This document shows, piece after piece, positions 54,449-64,000 of a stretch of 64,000 nt of DNA. The position numbers and the translations under genes were made by a program. The notes beneath the pieces are model-generated. The model did not search any database and was not told the DNA's origin. It saw only the letters and a list, made by a program, of their open reading frames with translations. Every line of letters begins with the position of its first letter. Positions within the stretch are counted from its first letter, which is position 1. Where the stretch lies: NCBI RefSeq assembly GCF_000719705.1, contig NZ_JOHO01000005.1:1-64000 (forward strand), written 5' to 3'. The stretch comes from Streptomyces sp. NRRL S-350 (GTDB taxonomy: Bacteria; Actinomycetota; Actinomycetes; Streptomycetales; Streptomycetaceae).

Positions 54449-54976
54449 TCAACAGCGGGGATCGATCTCCTGGAAGGTCGCGTAGTGGTCCCCGGACCAG
54501 TACTCCTCGCCGGAGTTGCCGGTGACCACGCGGCGGGTGCCGCGGTCGTCCGAGCCCGGGGTGACCACGGTGTACTCGTGGTAGTAGCCGCCGGCCTTCT
54601 TGGGGAGGCGGCTCTCGCGGTTCTCGAAGACGATGCCGTCGCGGCTGTAGGGGTAGGGGCCGCCCTTGGCGATCAGGCCGACGGTGTCCTGGGCCTGGCT
54701 GGGGAGCTTGGTGAGGCAGACGTCGGCCAGTGCGGGATCGGCGGGAACCCAGGTGCCGGCCGGGGCGGACGGGCCGCCGCGCGGCGGGGACGGCTTGGGT
54801 GCCGAGGGCTTGGGGCCCGAGGTCCCGGACGTCGAAGGACCTGCGGCGGCGGCCGTGGGACTCGCGGCTGCCTTGGGGTGGCCGCTCCCCTTGTCCGCGA
54901 GGAGGTACCCGGCTCCGGCCATGACCGCCAGGATCAGCACGGCCACGACGACGAGCGGGTTTTTGCGACTGGTCAT
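54449..54976 (-). CDS. Membrane-anchored guanyl-specific ribonuclease, RNase Sa-type
   Basis: 175 aa. One N-terminal hydrophobic segment (~8-27), a Pro/Ala/Ser linker (~35-75) and a C-terminal RNase Sa-like domain. Catalytic Glu134 (YYHEYTV), Arg149 (GTRRVVTG) and His164 (GDHYATF) are all present, as are the disulfide cysteines C87 and C175 and the FENRES base-binding segment. Cuts single-stranded RNA after G, presumably outside the cell. ATG at 54976 without ribosome site; GTG at 54982 is possible. No barstar-type inhibitor gene nearby. Confidence 0.9.
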   Translation of the reverse strand: MTSRKNPLVVVAVLILAVMAGAGYLLADKGSGHPKAAASPTAAAAGPSTSGTSGPKPSAPKPSPPRGGPSAPAGTWVPADPALADVCLTKLPSQAQDTVGLIAKGGPYPYSRDGIVFENRESRLPKKAGGYYHEYTVVTPGSDDRGTRRVVTGNSGEEYWSGDHYATFQEIDPRC

Positions 54977-55058
54977 GCGCACCAGCTTGGCAGGCGGCCG
55001 GGCCCGGTCCGGCGGGTCGGGGGCGTGGCCACGGCCACACCCGCCCGTGCGCAGACGT

Positions 55059-55104
55059 ACGGCCGGGCGGGGACGGACGCCGTTGTCCGTCCCCGCCCGG
55101 CCGT
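55059..55104 (-). terminator. Terminator of ppdK
   Basis: Perfect 20-nt arms around a GCCGTT loop, 105 nt past the ppdK stop codon and 83 nt before the RNase start. Confidence 0.8.
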
Positions 55105-55209
55105 GTCACGTACGCCGGTTCTCCTGCGCCGAGCTCCGGTGTACGCCCTCCCGCTGGGAGGGAGCGGTCAGTCGTTCCCGCGCGTGAGGAAGGGGATGCC
55201 TTCCCTCAC

Positions 55210-57918
<2,709 letters not shown>

Positions 57919-58482
57919 GGGTCGGTCTCCTCGTACGCGGTTGCCCTGACGCCGGAGAACATACCCATTTCGAAGGCTCTTCTCCGCCCTGAATAGGCCA
58001 CCCGAGGCCGGTACCGAGAGGTAACCCGCTAGATCGAATGCACATAAAGGCGTTCACCTCTGTTGGTGAAATCGTCCGCCTGACGCTAGCAAGCCTTCAA
58101 CTCTTGAAGCCAAGGAAACCCGAAGATCGCACGATTCGGACGCTGAGTAGCGAGCGTGGGTCGGCCGCGTTGCCCCGACTTGATTTCCTGCACCCGGATC
58201 GGCCGATCACCGGTCGGGCGGCTTCGGGAAGCGATCCGCCGCCGATCTGTCCAATTCGTCCACTGACCCGCCGTCAGCCGCCAGCGCATGTGGCAAGCGT
58301 CACGAGCCCGTCGCACCGGCCGAGCGTAGAACGACTCCGACGATCGTCGCACAGCGTCCGGAAACGTGCTCGTTCCGTGATGTTCGAACGCCAGAAAGGA
58401 GCCCTCCTGTCCAGAATGGACAAGAGGGCTGGGACCTGACGGCAATCGGCCCAGAGAGGTCGACTTCGCCGTTCCGTACAGC
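57919..58482. other. Long ppdK leader/promoter region
   Basis: 564 bp, AT-richer than its surroundings and without a supported gene. Holds inverted repeats TTCACC-N6-GGTGAA (58053-58070) and CTTCAA-CTC-TTGAAG (58095-58109), and the dusB terminator (58400-58430). Open frames on both strands lack clear coding character. Confidence 0.55.
58400..58430 (-). terminator. Probable terminator of dusB
   Basis: 14-nt arms with one mismatch around a GAA loop (TTC on the minus strand), 53 nt after the dusB stop codon, followed by TCCTTTC. Confidence 0.65.
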
Positions 58483-59652
58483 TCAGCCGCCGGAGGTGTC
58501 CGATTCGGCATCCTCGCCCGGGCGGGCGCAGTCGTACGGATCGTCCAACCACCCCTCCGGCAGGACCACCCGGTTGTTGCCGCTCGTGCGCCCGCGCGGG
58601 CCGTCCGCGCCGGCCGGCCAGCCCTGGGTCTGGTCGACCTCCGCGAGGGTTCCGGCCAGTTCGGCCAGCGAGGAGGAGTTGGCGAGCCGCACCCGCAGCT
58701 CGGAGCCGACCGAGAAGCCCTTGGTGTACCAGGCGACGTGCTTGCGGAAGTCGATGACGCCCCGCGCCTCGTCCCCGATCCACTCGCCGAGCAGCTGCGC
58801 GTGGCGCACCATCGCCCGCGCCACGTACCCGAAGTCGGGGCGGGCGTAGTCGACGTCCCCCTCGAAGATCGCCACCAGGTCCTTGAACAGCCACGGCCGG
58901 CCGAGGCAGCCGCGACCCACCACGACGCCGTCGCAGCCGGTCTCGCGCATCATCCGCAGGGCGTCGTCGGCCGACCAGATGTCCCCGTTGCCCAGCACCG
59001 GCACGTGCGCCGGGACGGACTCGCGCAGCCGGGCGATCGCCGACCAGTCGGCCGTCCCGCCGTAGTGCTGGGCGGCGGTGCGCCCGTGCAGGGCGATCGC
59101 GGCCACGCCCTCCTCGGCGCCGATCCGGCCGGCGTCCAGGAAGGTGAGGTGGTCGTCGTCGATGCCCTTGCGCATCTTCATCGTGACCGGCAGGTCACCC
59201 GCGTTGGCGACGGCCTCGCGCAGGATCTCGCGCAGCAGGTTGCGCTTGTACGGCAGCGCCGAGCCGCCCCCCTTGCGGGTCACCTTCGGGACGGGGCAGC
59301 CGAAGTTGAGGTCGATGTGGTCGGCCAGGCCCTCGTCCGAGATCATCCGGGCGGCCTTGCCGACGGTCACCGGGTCCACGCCGTACAGCTGGATCGAACG
59401 CGGCTTCTCGCTCGGGTCGAACTTGATCAGCTGCATGGTCTTGGCGTTGCGCTCGACCAGCGCCCGGGTGGTGATCATCTCGGAGACGTACAGGCCCTTG
59501 CCGCCGCTCTGCTCACGGCACAGGGTGCGGAAGGGCGCGTTGGTGATGCCGGCCATCGGTGCCAGCACGACGGGCGGCCACACCCGGATCGGGCCGATGT
59601 CGAGCGGCGCGAACTCGGTGTCGGACGCGGTGGGTGCGGACGTGGCTGTCAT
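58483..59652 (-). CDS. dusB: tRNA-dihydrouridine synthase
   Basis: 389 aa flavoprotein reducing uridine in the tRNA D-loop. FMN barrel with APMAGITNAPFR at ~40, catalytic Cys in DLNFGCPVPKVTRKGGGSAL, MKMRKG, HGRTAAQHY and GNGDIWS, followed by the helical domain. ATG at 59652 with GAGG ~10 nt upstream. Confidence 0.95.
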   Translation of the reverse strand: MTATSAPTASDTEFAPLDIGPIRVWPPVVLAPMAGITNAPFRTLCREQSGGKGLYVSEMITTRALVERNAKTMQLIKFDPSEKPRSIQLYGVDPVTVGKAARMISDEGLADHIDLNFGCPVPKVTRKGGGSALPYKRNLLREILREAVANAGDLPVTMKMRKGIDDDHLTFLDAGRIGAEEGVAAIALHGRTAAQHYGGTADWSAIARLRESVPAHVPVLGNGDIWSADDALRMMRETGCDGVVVGRGCLGRPWLFKDLVAIFEGDVDYARPDFGYVARAMVRHAQLLGEWIGDEARGVIDFRKHVAWYTKGFSVGSELRVRLANSSSLAELAGTLAEVDQTQGWPAGADGPRGRTSGNNRVVLPEGWLDDPYDCARPGEDAESDTSGG

Positions 59653-59775
59653 GCGCGGCTGACCTCGGGTAAGGGGACGGGACTCTCCATTGTCCCCCAC
59701 CCGGGTGAGCGGCCCGCGGACCGCCCTCAGGCCGGGCCGCGCCGCGACCGGCCCGCACCGCGCCGCGCCGACCGG

Positions 59776-60558
59776 CTACGACGGCTCGGACGGACGGATG
59801 GAGATCGACCCCGAGGTGACCGAGGCGTGGATCCGGTTCGGACTGTCGGAGTCCGCCAGCTGCGGGTCGATGCCGCCGCTGCCGGAGCCGACCTCGCTGG
59901 AGAAGGCGTAGCGGCTGTCCCGCGGCAGGGTCATCGTCAGGGAACCGGAGGTGGCGCTGGTGGTCACCTCCTGCGGGGCCCTGGCGAAGTTCAGGTCCAT
60001 CGCGCCCGAGGTGGTCTGCGCCTCGACCCGCCGCGCGATCAGACCGTCGCCCTGGATGTGCCCCGAGGTGGCGTGCGCGGACACGTCCCCCGAGGTGTCC
60101 ACCAGCAGCAGCTCGCCGGAGGAGAGGTCCATCCGCACGCTCCCGCTCAGGCCCTCCACCCGGACCGACCCGGAGCCCACCGACCCCGACACCTCGGTCG
60201 AGGCCGGCACCTCCACCTCGATCGCGGCGTCGCAGCCGAAATCCGCGACCGGCAGGACCTGCCGGCACCGCACGCCGACGGTGGCCAGGCCGTCGGCGAA
60301 CACGGTCGACACCACCGGCTTGCGCACCATCCAGGTCAGCCGCTGGTGGACCACCACGCGGCCCTCCCGCCCGGGCCGCACCCTGACCGACGCGCTGCCG
60401 GTGTCCAGCTTCAGCCGGTGCACCGCGACGCCCTCGTACGCCCGGGAGGCGGTCGCGTGCTGCTGCGCCACCACCGACCAGGTCTGCAACCCGCCGCCGA
60501 TCACGACCAGGACGGTCGCGAGCGTCCCGGTGACCCGCCAGGCCTTCACCGCGCCCAC
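59776..60558 (-). CDS. DUF4097-type beta-repeat membrane protein
   Basis: 260 aa. One N-terminal membrane helix (~8-28), then a beta-solenoid-like region of repeated short strands (GSGSVRV, SSGELLL, TSGHIQG, TSGAMDL, TSGSLTM, TSGSISI) typical of DUF4097/LiaF-like external domains. Begins 2 nt after the response regulator stop; GGAGG for its start lies inside that gene. Likely target or feedback partner of the two-component pair. Confidence 0.85.
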   Translation of the reverse strand: MGAVKAWRVTGTLATVLVVIGGGLQTWSVVAQQHATASRAYEGVAVHRLKLDTGSASVRVRPGREGRVVVHQRLTWMVRKPVVSTVFADGLATVGVRCRQVLPVADFGCDAAIEVEVPASTEVSGSVGSGSVRVEGLSGSVRMDLSSGELLLVDTSGDVSAHATSGHIQGDGLIARRVEAQTTSGAMDLNFARAPQEVTTSATSGSLTMTLPRDSRYAFSSEVGSGSGGIDPQLADSDSPNRIHASVTSGSISIRPSEPS

Positions 60559-60560
60559 TG

Positions 60561-61205
60561 CTACCCGACCTCCAGGAACCGCAGCACCGCCATCACCCGG
60601 CGGTGGCTGTCCTCGGCCGGCGGCAGGTCGAGCTTGGTGAGGATCGAGTTGATGTGCTTGGCCACCGCGCTGTCGCTGACCACCAGCGCGGCCGCGATCG
60701 CCGCGTTGGAGCGGCCCTCCGCCATCAGGCCGAGCACGTCCCGCTCGCGCGGGGTCAACTTCTCCAGCGGATCCCGGTGGCGGCGCACCAGCAGCTGGGC
60801 GACCACCTCCGGGTCCAGCGCGGTGCCGCCCTCGGCGACCCGCTGCAGCGCCTCGACGAAGTCGTCCACGTTGGCCACCCGCTGCTTGAGCAGGTAGCCC
60901 ACCCCGCTGGTGTTGGTCGCCAGCAGGTCTGCGGCGTAGCGCTCCTCCACGAACTGGGAGAGCAGCAGGACGGCCGTCTCCGGCCACTGCCGGCGGATCA
61001 CCATCGCCGCCTTCACGCCCTCGTCGTGGAAGCCCGGAGGCATCCGCACGTCGGCGACCACCACCTTCGGGCGGTGCTCCTCGACGGCGGCCAGCAGTTC
61101 GGTGGCGTCCCCGACGGCGGCCACGACCTCGAAGCCCACCGCCTCCAGGACCTTGACCAGGCCGACCCTCAGCAGGACCGAGTCCTCGGCGATCACAGCG
61201 CGCAC
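60561..61205 (-). CDS. LuxR/NarL-family response regulator (second system)
   Basis: 214 aa. Receiver with acidic residues E7/D8, phosphoacceptor D52 (VVVADVRMP) and an unusual PPGFHDEGVKAA stretch after it, seen in one NarL subgroup; LuxR HTH at ~147-205 (LTPRERDVLGLMAEGRSNAAIA). GTG at 61205. Overlaps the kinase gene by 13 bp. Confidence 0.92.
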   Translation of the reverse strand: MRAVIAEDSVLLRVGLVKVLEAVGFEVVAAVGDATELLAAVEEHRPKVVVADVRMPPGFHDEGVKAAMVIRRQWPETAVLLLSQFVEERYAADLLATNTSGVGYLLKQRVANVDDFVEALQRVAEGGTALDPEVVAQLLVRRHRDPLEKLTPRERDVLGLMAEGRSNAAIAAALVVSDSAVAKHINSILTKLDLPPAEDSHRRVMAVLRFLEVG

Positions 61206-62407
61206 GGCAACTCCACGGTGATGGTGGTGGGGCCCCCGAGGGGGCTGAGAACGGACAGCGTGCCGTCGACCGAGGCGGCACGCTTGCGCAGACCGGTCAG
61301 CCCGGTGCCGCGCGAGGGGTCCGCGCCGCCCACGCCGTCGTCGGTGACGACCAGGAACAGCCGGCCTCCGGCCGTCCGCACCGAGAGGTCGATCCGGGCG
61401 GCCCGGGCGTGCTTGGCCACGTTGGTGAGCGCCTCGGAGACGGTGAAGTACGCGACCGCCTCGACGGTCGGGGCGACCGGCTGGGACAGGTCGACGTCCA
61501 GGCGCACCGGCAGCGGGGAGCGGGCGGCGATGCCGGACAGCGCCGCGTCCAGGCCGCGGTCCTCCAGGACCGCCGGGTGCAGGCCGCGGACCAGGTCGCG
61601 CAACTCGTCGATGGCCGCCTGGGCCTCCTCGTGCGCGTCGACGATCACCTGCATGACCTCCGGCGGCACGTCCTTGAGGGTGCGCCGGGCCAGGCCCAGG
61701 TTCATCGCCAGGGAGGTGAGGCGCTGCTGGGCACCGTCGTGCAGGTCGCGCTCGATCCGGCGGCGCTCCGCGTCCACCGCGTCGACCAGCCCGGCCCGGC
61801 TCTCGGCGATCTCCTCGACCCGCCGCTCCAGGGCCTCCGCCCGGTCCGGGCCGAGCAGCCGCCGCGCCGCCCACACCTCCACCCGGGCCGTCAGCGCCGC
61901 CGCCCAGGGCAGCACGACCAGCAGCAGCACCCCGACAGCCGTGAGCCCGACGTCCAGCCCGGCCAGGTCCGAGCGCAGCGCGGTGCCGGGGGGCATCAGC
62001 CAGATCCAGCCGTACAGGGTGGCCAGCACCAAGGCGGTGCCCCAGGCGTACACCACCCCCAGCGCGGCCGCCGCCAGCAGCGGGCCGACCAGCAGGTGGT
62101 GGAGGACCTGGCGCCAGGTCAGGCCCAGCAGCAGGACCCGGCGCCCGGCGGGCGGCCGCGGCGGCGGCACCTCCACCCCGTGCAGGGCGCGCAGGCGGCC
62201 GCGGTGGAGGGCGGTCAGCGGGCGGGTGCAGACCAGGACCGCGGCGATCACCGGGAACAGCAGCTTGGAGTCGGTGACGGCCAGCCAGACCGGCAGCGCC
62301 GACGGGATTCCGGCGGCTATGAAGCGGGTGTCCCGCCAGGCCCCGGGCGACCACGGTGGGCGCCGGAGGCTCCTGACGAGTGCTCGGCGCAACGTGGTGG
62401 AGGGCAT
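61193..62407 (-). CDS. Sensor histidine kinase (second system)
   Basis: 404 aa. Four to five membrane segments (~27-172), HisKA_3 helix with H223 (RRRIERDLHDGAQQRL), HATPase_c domain with GVGGADPSRGTGLTGLRKR. First gene of a kinase / regulator / DUF4097 operon. ATG at 62407 preceded 7 nt earlier by TACGCT: probable leaderless start. Confidence 0.92.
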   Translation of the reverse strand: MPSTTLRRALVRSLRRPPWSPGAWRDTRFIAAGIPSALPVWLAVTDSKLLFPVIAAVLVCTRPLTALHRGRLRALHGVEVPPPRPPAGRRVLLLGLTWRQVLHHLLVGPLLAAAALGVVYAWGTALVLATLYGWIWLMPPGTALRSDLAGLDVGLTAVGVLLLVVLPWAAALTARVEVWAARRLLGPDRAEALERRVEEIAESRAGLVDAVDAERRRIERDLHDGAQQRLTSLAMNLGLARRTLKDVPPEVMQVIVDAHEEAQAAIDELRDLVRGLHPAVLEDRGLDAALSGIAARSPLPVRLDVDLSQPVAPTVEAVAYFTVSEALTNVAKHARAARIDLSVRTAGGRLFLVVTDDGVGGADPSRGTGLTGLRKRAASVDGTLSVLSPLGGPTTITVELPCAL

Positions 62408-62543
62408 GCCGGACAGCGTAGGGCCCGGTGATCACCGGCCACCATGAAGGGGGGTTCCCGCTCGGGGGTGTAGCTGGCTACACCCCCGATTCGGTGTCGA
62501 GGACCACCGACAGGAGGGGGTGCCCGGCGGAAAGCTTGAGCAC

Positions 62544-63131
62544 ATGACGAGCACCGCATCGCACTCCGCCACTCCGCCGCACGGGCGGCCCGTCCCCGGG
62601 AGCCACGGGGGTGCTCCCGGGGGCGCGCTCCACCCGGCGCCGGGGCCGCAGGGAGCACTGCCCGCCGGGGGCGGGCCGTGGTCGGTCCGCAGCGTCGGGT
62701 CCGGTCGCGGCCGGGCCGCGCTGGAGCTGTACCAGCACGGCCAGTTGGCCGACGTCCTGGTCGCCGCCCGGCTCGTCCCGCAGCTGCTGCGCGGGGCTCG
62801 GCGCAGCCCGGCCGGCGGGCGGACCTGGCAGGTGCTCGCCTGGGGGCGGCTGGCGGCCGACGGTACGGCGCCCTCGGTGGTGTTCACCGGGCGGCGGCCG
62901 CTGCGGGCGGCCCTGCCGTTCCGTGCGCTGCCGCCGTTCCGCGCGGGGCGGTCGGGTCGGTCCGCCCTTCCCGCCGTCGCGGCCGAACCGACCACGGTGG
63001 CCGGGCGGTTCTGGCTCGCGTGGGCCGAAGGGCCGTTCGACGCGGTGCTGGTCGAGCACCCGGCGGGCGGGCCGGTCGAGCGGCTGCCGCTGGAGCGCGT
63101 CCGGGAGCGCCGCGACGGGGGCGCCGCATGA
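62544..63131 (+). CDS. Unknown protein, soluble
   Basis: 195 aa with a Pro/Gly/His-rich first quarter. No family recognised. The remainder has regular strands and helices (VRSVGSGRGRAALELYQHG, WQVLAWGRLAADG) and no membrane segment. ATG at 62544; AAGCTT 6 nt earlier and no ribosome site, so perhaps leaderless. Divergent from the histidine kinase; its stop overlaps the start of the next gene (ATGA). Confidence 0.6.
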   Translation: MTSTASHSATPPHGRPVPGSHGGAPGGALHPAPGPQGALPAGGGPWSVRSVGSGRGRAALELYQHGQLADVLVAARLVPQLLRGARRSPAGGRTWQVLAWGRLAADGTAPSVVFTGRRPLRAALPFRALPPFRAGRSGRSALPAVAAEPTTVAGRFWLAWAEGPFDAVLVEHPAGGPVERLPLERVRERRDGGAA

Positions 63132-63550
63132 GCACCGCCGTCCTCTCCGCCCGTACCGTCGACTCCGCCCGTACCGTCCCGTCCGCCCGCTCGACACCAG
63201 CGTTCGTCCTGCCCCCGCGCCTCGCCCGGGTGCCGGCCATGGCGGCGGTCGCGCTGCTGCCCTGGCTGGCAGTCCTGGCCGTCGACCACGAGACCCCGTG
63301 GGTGGTCCTCGACCTGGTGGAGTTCTCCGCCCTGCTCTCGCTGGACGCGCTGCTGCGCCGGCGCAGCCCCGCCGCGCTGTGGGCGAGCGCCGCCGTGGCC
63401 CTGCTGCTCACCGCGGACGCGACGGCCGACATCGCCTGCGCCGGCCCGGGCCACGCGGTGCTCGCGGCGCTCGTCATGGCGGCCTGCGTCGAGCTGCCGC
63501 TCGCGGTCGCGTGCCTGCTGCTCGGACGGGACGCGGCCGCCCCGGCGTAG
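63128..63550 (+). CDS. Unknown small membrane protein
   Basis: 140 aa with about three membrane segments (~38-52, ~80-97, ~108-132). No family recognised. Translationally coupled to the gene at 62544 by an ATGA overlap, so the two probably work together. Confidence 0.65.
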   Translation: MSTAVLSARTVDSARTVPSARSTPAFVLPPRLARVPAMAAVALLPWLAVLAVDHETPWVVLDLVEFSALLSLDALLRRRSPAALWASAAVALLLTADATADIACAGPGHAVLAALVMAACVELPLAVACLLLGRDAAAPA

Positions 63551-63581
63551 GCCGCGGCGCCGCCGCCCCGGGGCAGCCGGG

Positions 63582-64000
63582 TCAGTGTGCCGGGGCCCCG
63601 GTGGGCAGCTTGTCCATCAGCGCGCGGGTCTCCTCGTCCAGCGGGGTGTACGTGATCATCCGGCTGCCGAGCCGGGGGCCGAGCCAGAAGTTGGTGTAGT
63701 CGCAGCTCAACAGCCCGACTCCGGGCACCTGGAAGCGCTTGATGCCGTTGCCGGGCCGCATCACGTCGTGCCGCTGCCAGAGCTCCGCGAAGTCCGGCGA
63801 GGCCTTGAGCACCCGGGCAAGCAGCGCCTTCCAGGCCGGCTCCGAGCTGTGGTCGGCCATCGCCGCGCGGAACCGGGCCACCATGCCGAGGCGTTCGGTG
63901 CGGTAGTCGATCAGCACGTCGCGGAACCGCGAGGGCGTGAACGCCATCCACATCAGGTTCCGGTCCTCGGGCGCCATCGCCTCGAGGTCGCCGACGATGC
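63582..64000 (-). CDS. MmyB/MLTR-type HTH regulator, C-terminal part
   Basis: Truncated at the window edge. The visible ~139 residues match the MmyB-like ligand-binding domain of Xre-type regulators: NLMWMAFTPSRFRDVLIDY, ELWQRHDV, SCDYTNFWLGPRLGSRMI, TPLDEETRALM. The frame runs on past 64000 (IVGDLEAM before the internal ATG at 63977), so the HTH should lie outside. These regulators often control a divergent short-chain dehydrogenase, not visible here. Confidence 0.85.
   Translation of the reverse strand, partial: IVGDLEAMAPEDRNLMWMAFTPSRFRDVLIDYRTERLGMVARFRAAMADHSSEPAWKALLARVLKASPDFAELWQRHDVMRPGNGIKRFQVPGVGLLSCDYTNFWLGPRLGSRMITYTPLDEETRALMDKLPTGAPAH

Noticed and set aside
58038..58439. 133-codon ATG frame in the ppdK leader
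   Set aside because: No recognisable family, no ribosome site, crosses the dusB terminator hairpin.

Overview
The window is very GC-rich DNA, with most third codon positions G or C, frequent GTG starts and long shadow frames on both strands. Gene content and order point to a streptomycete-type actinomycete (Streptomyces, Kitasatospora or a close relative). Diagnostic blocks are FasR-fabD-fabH-acpP-fabF followed by DUF3145, aceE divergent from DUF3052 with an AhpE-type peroxiredoxin and two TerD genes, hrdA-like sigma factor / dnaG / dgt, and ppdK beside dusB. I recognise these from general knowledge of streptomycete chromosomes; I ran no database search. Nothing suggests a plasmid, prophage or integrated element: I see no integrase, transposase or attachment repeats.

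Layout. 0.3-9.2 kb: a DUF2637 membrane protein with a Ser/Tyr/Gly tail, a DUF475 (TerC-like) membrane protein, two TerD proteins, a peroxiredoxin, DUF3052 and the pyruvate dehydrogenase E1 gene aceE. 9.4-12 kb: a DHA2-type drug exporter and its divergent TetR regulator, with operators lying inside both promoters. 12.1-18.3 kb: a two-component system, two exported alpha/beta hydrolases (DUF1023 type) and an acyltransferase-3 membrane protein. The two-component operon and the hydrolase/acyltransferase operon share a 26-bp upstream box at the same distance from their -10 elements. 18.3-23.4 kb: WYL regulator, DinB-fold protein, aldo/keto reductase with MerR regulator, beta-lactamase-like hydrolase and pirin. 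23.5-29.3 kb: the fatty acid synthase II cluster. 29.7-34 kb: quinone-type oxidoreductase/MarR pair, LCP cell-wall ligase and a PLP deaminase. 34-36 kb: an SPFH / ribbon-helix-helix / GPP34 operon behind a perfect palindrome. 36.1-38.5 kb: three tRNA genes (Ile-CAU, two Asn) around two tandem lipoprotein trypsin-like proteases. 38.7-42.1 kb: small YtxH-like protein, FGGY kinase, glutamate decarboxylase. 42.5-50.6 kb: HTH-DUF2690 protein, hrdA-like sigma factor, dnaG, dgt, SGNH hydrolase, PAC2 protein. 51.2-55 kb: acetyltransferase, ADP-ribosylglycohydrolase, an AbiEi/DUF559-like protein and an RNase Sa-type guanyl ribonuclease. 55-60 kb: ppdK and dusB. 59.7-62.4 kb: a histidine kinase / response regulator / DUF4097 operon. 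62.5-64 kb: two small unknown proteins and the 3' part of an MmyB-type regulator.

How it fits together. Core functions cover carbon flow through pyruvate (aceE, ppdK), fatty acid initiation and elongation under FasR, replication priming and nucleotide pool control (dnaG, dgt), and tRNA supply and modification. Between them sit self-contained regulator/target pairs whose operators can be read directly from the sequence. Many genes have a TANNNT-like hexamer about 6-8 nt before the start codon and no Shine-Dalgarno, which suggests leaderless mRNAs. The most interesting accessory unit is the two-component/hydrolase/acyltransferase island at 12.1-18.3 kb; second is the SPFH-RHH-GPP34 operon.
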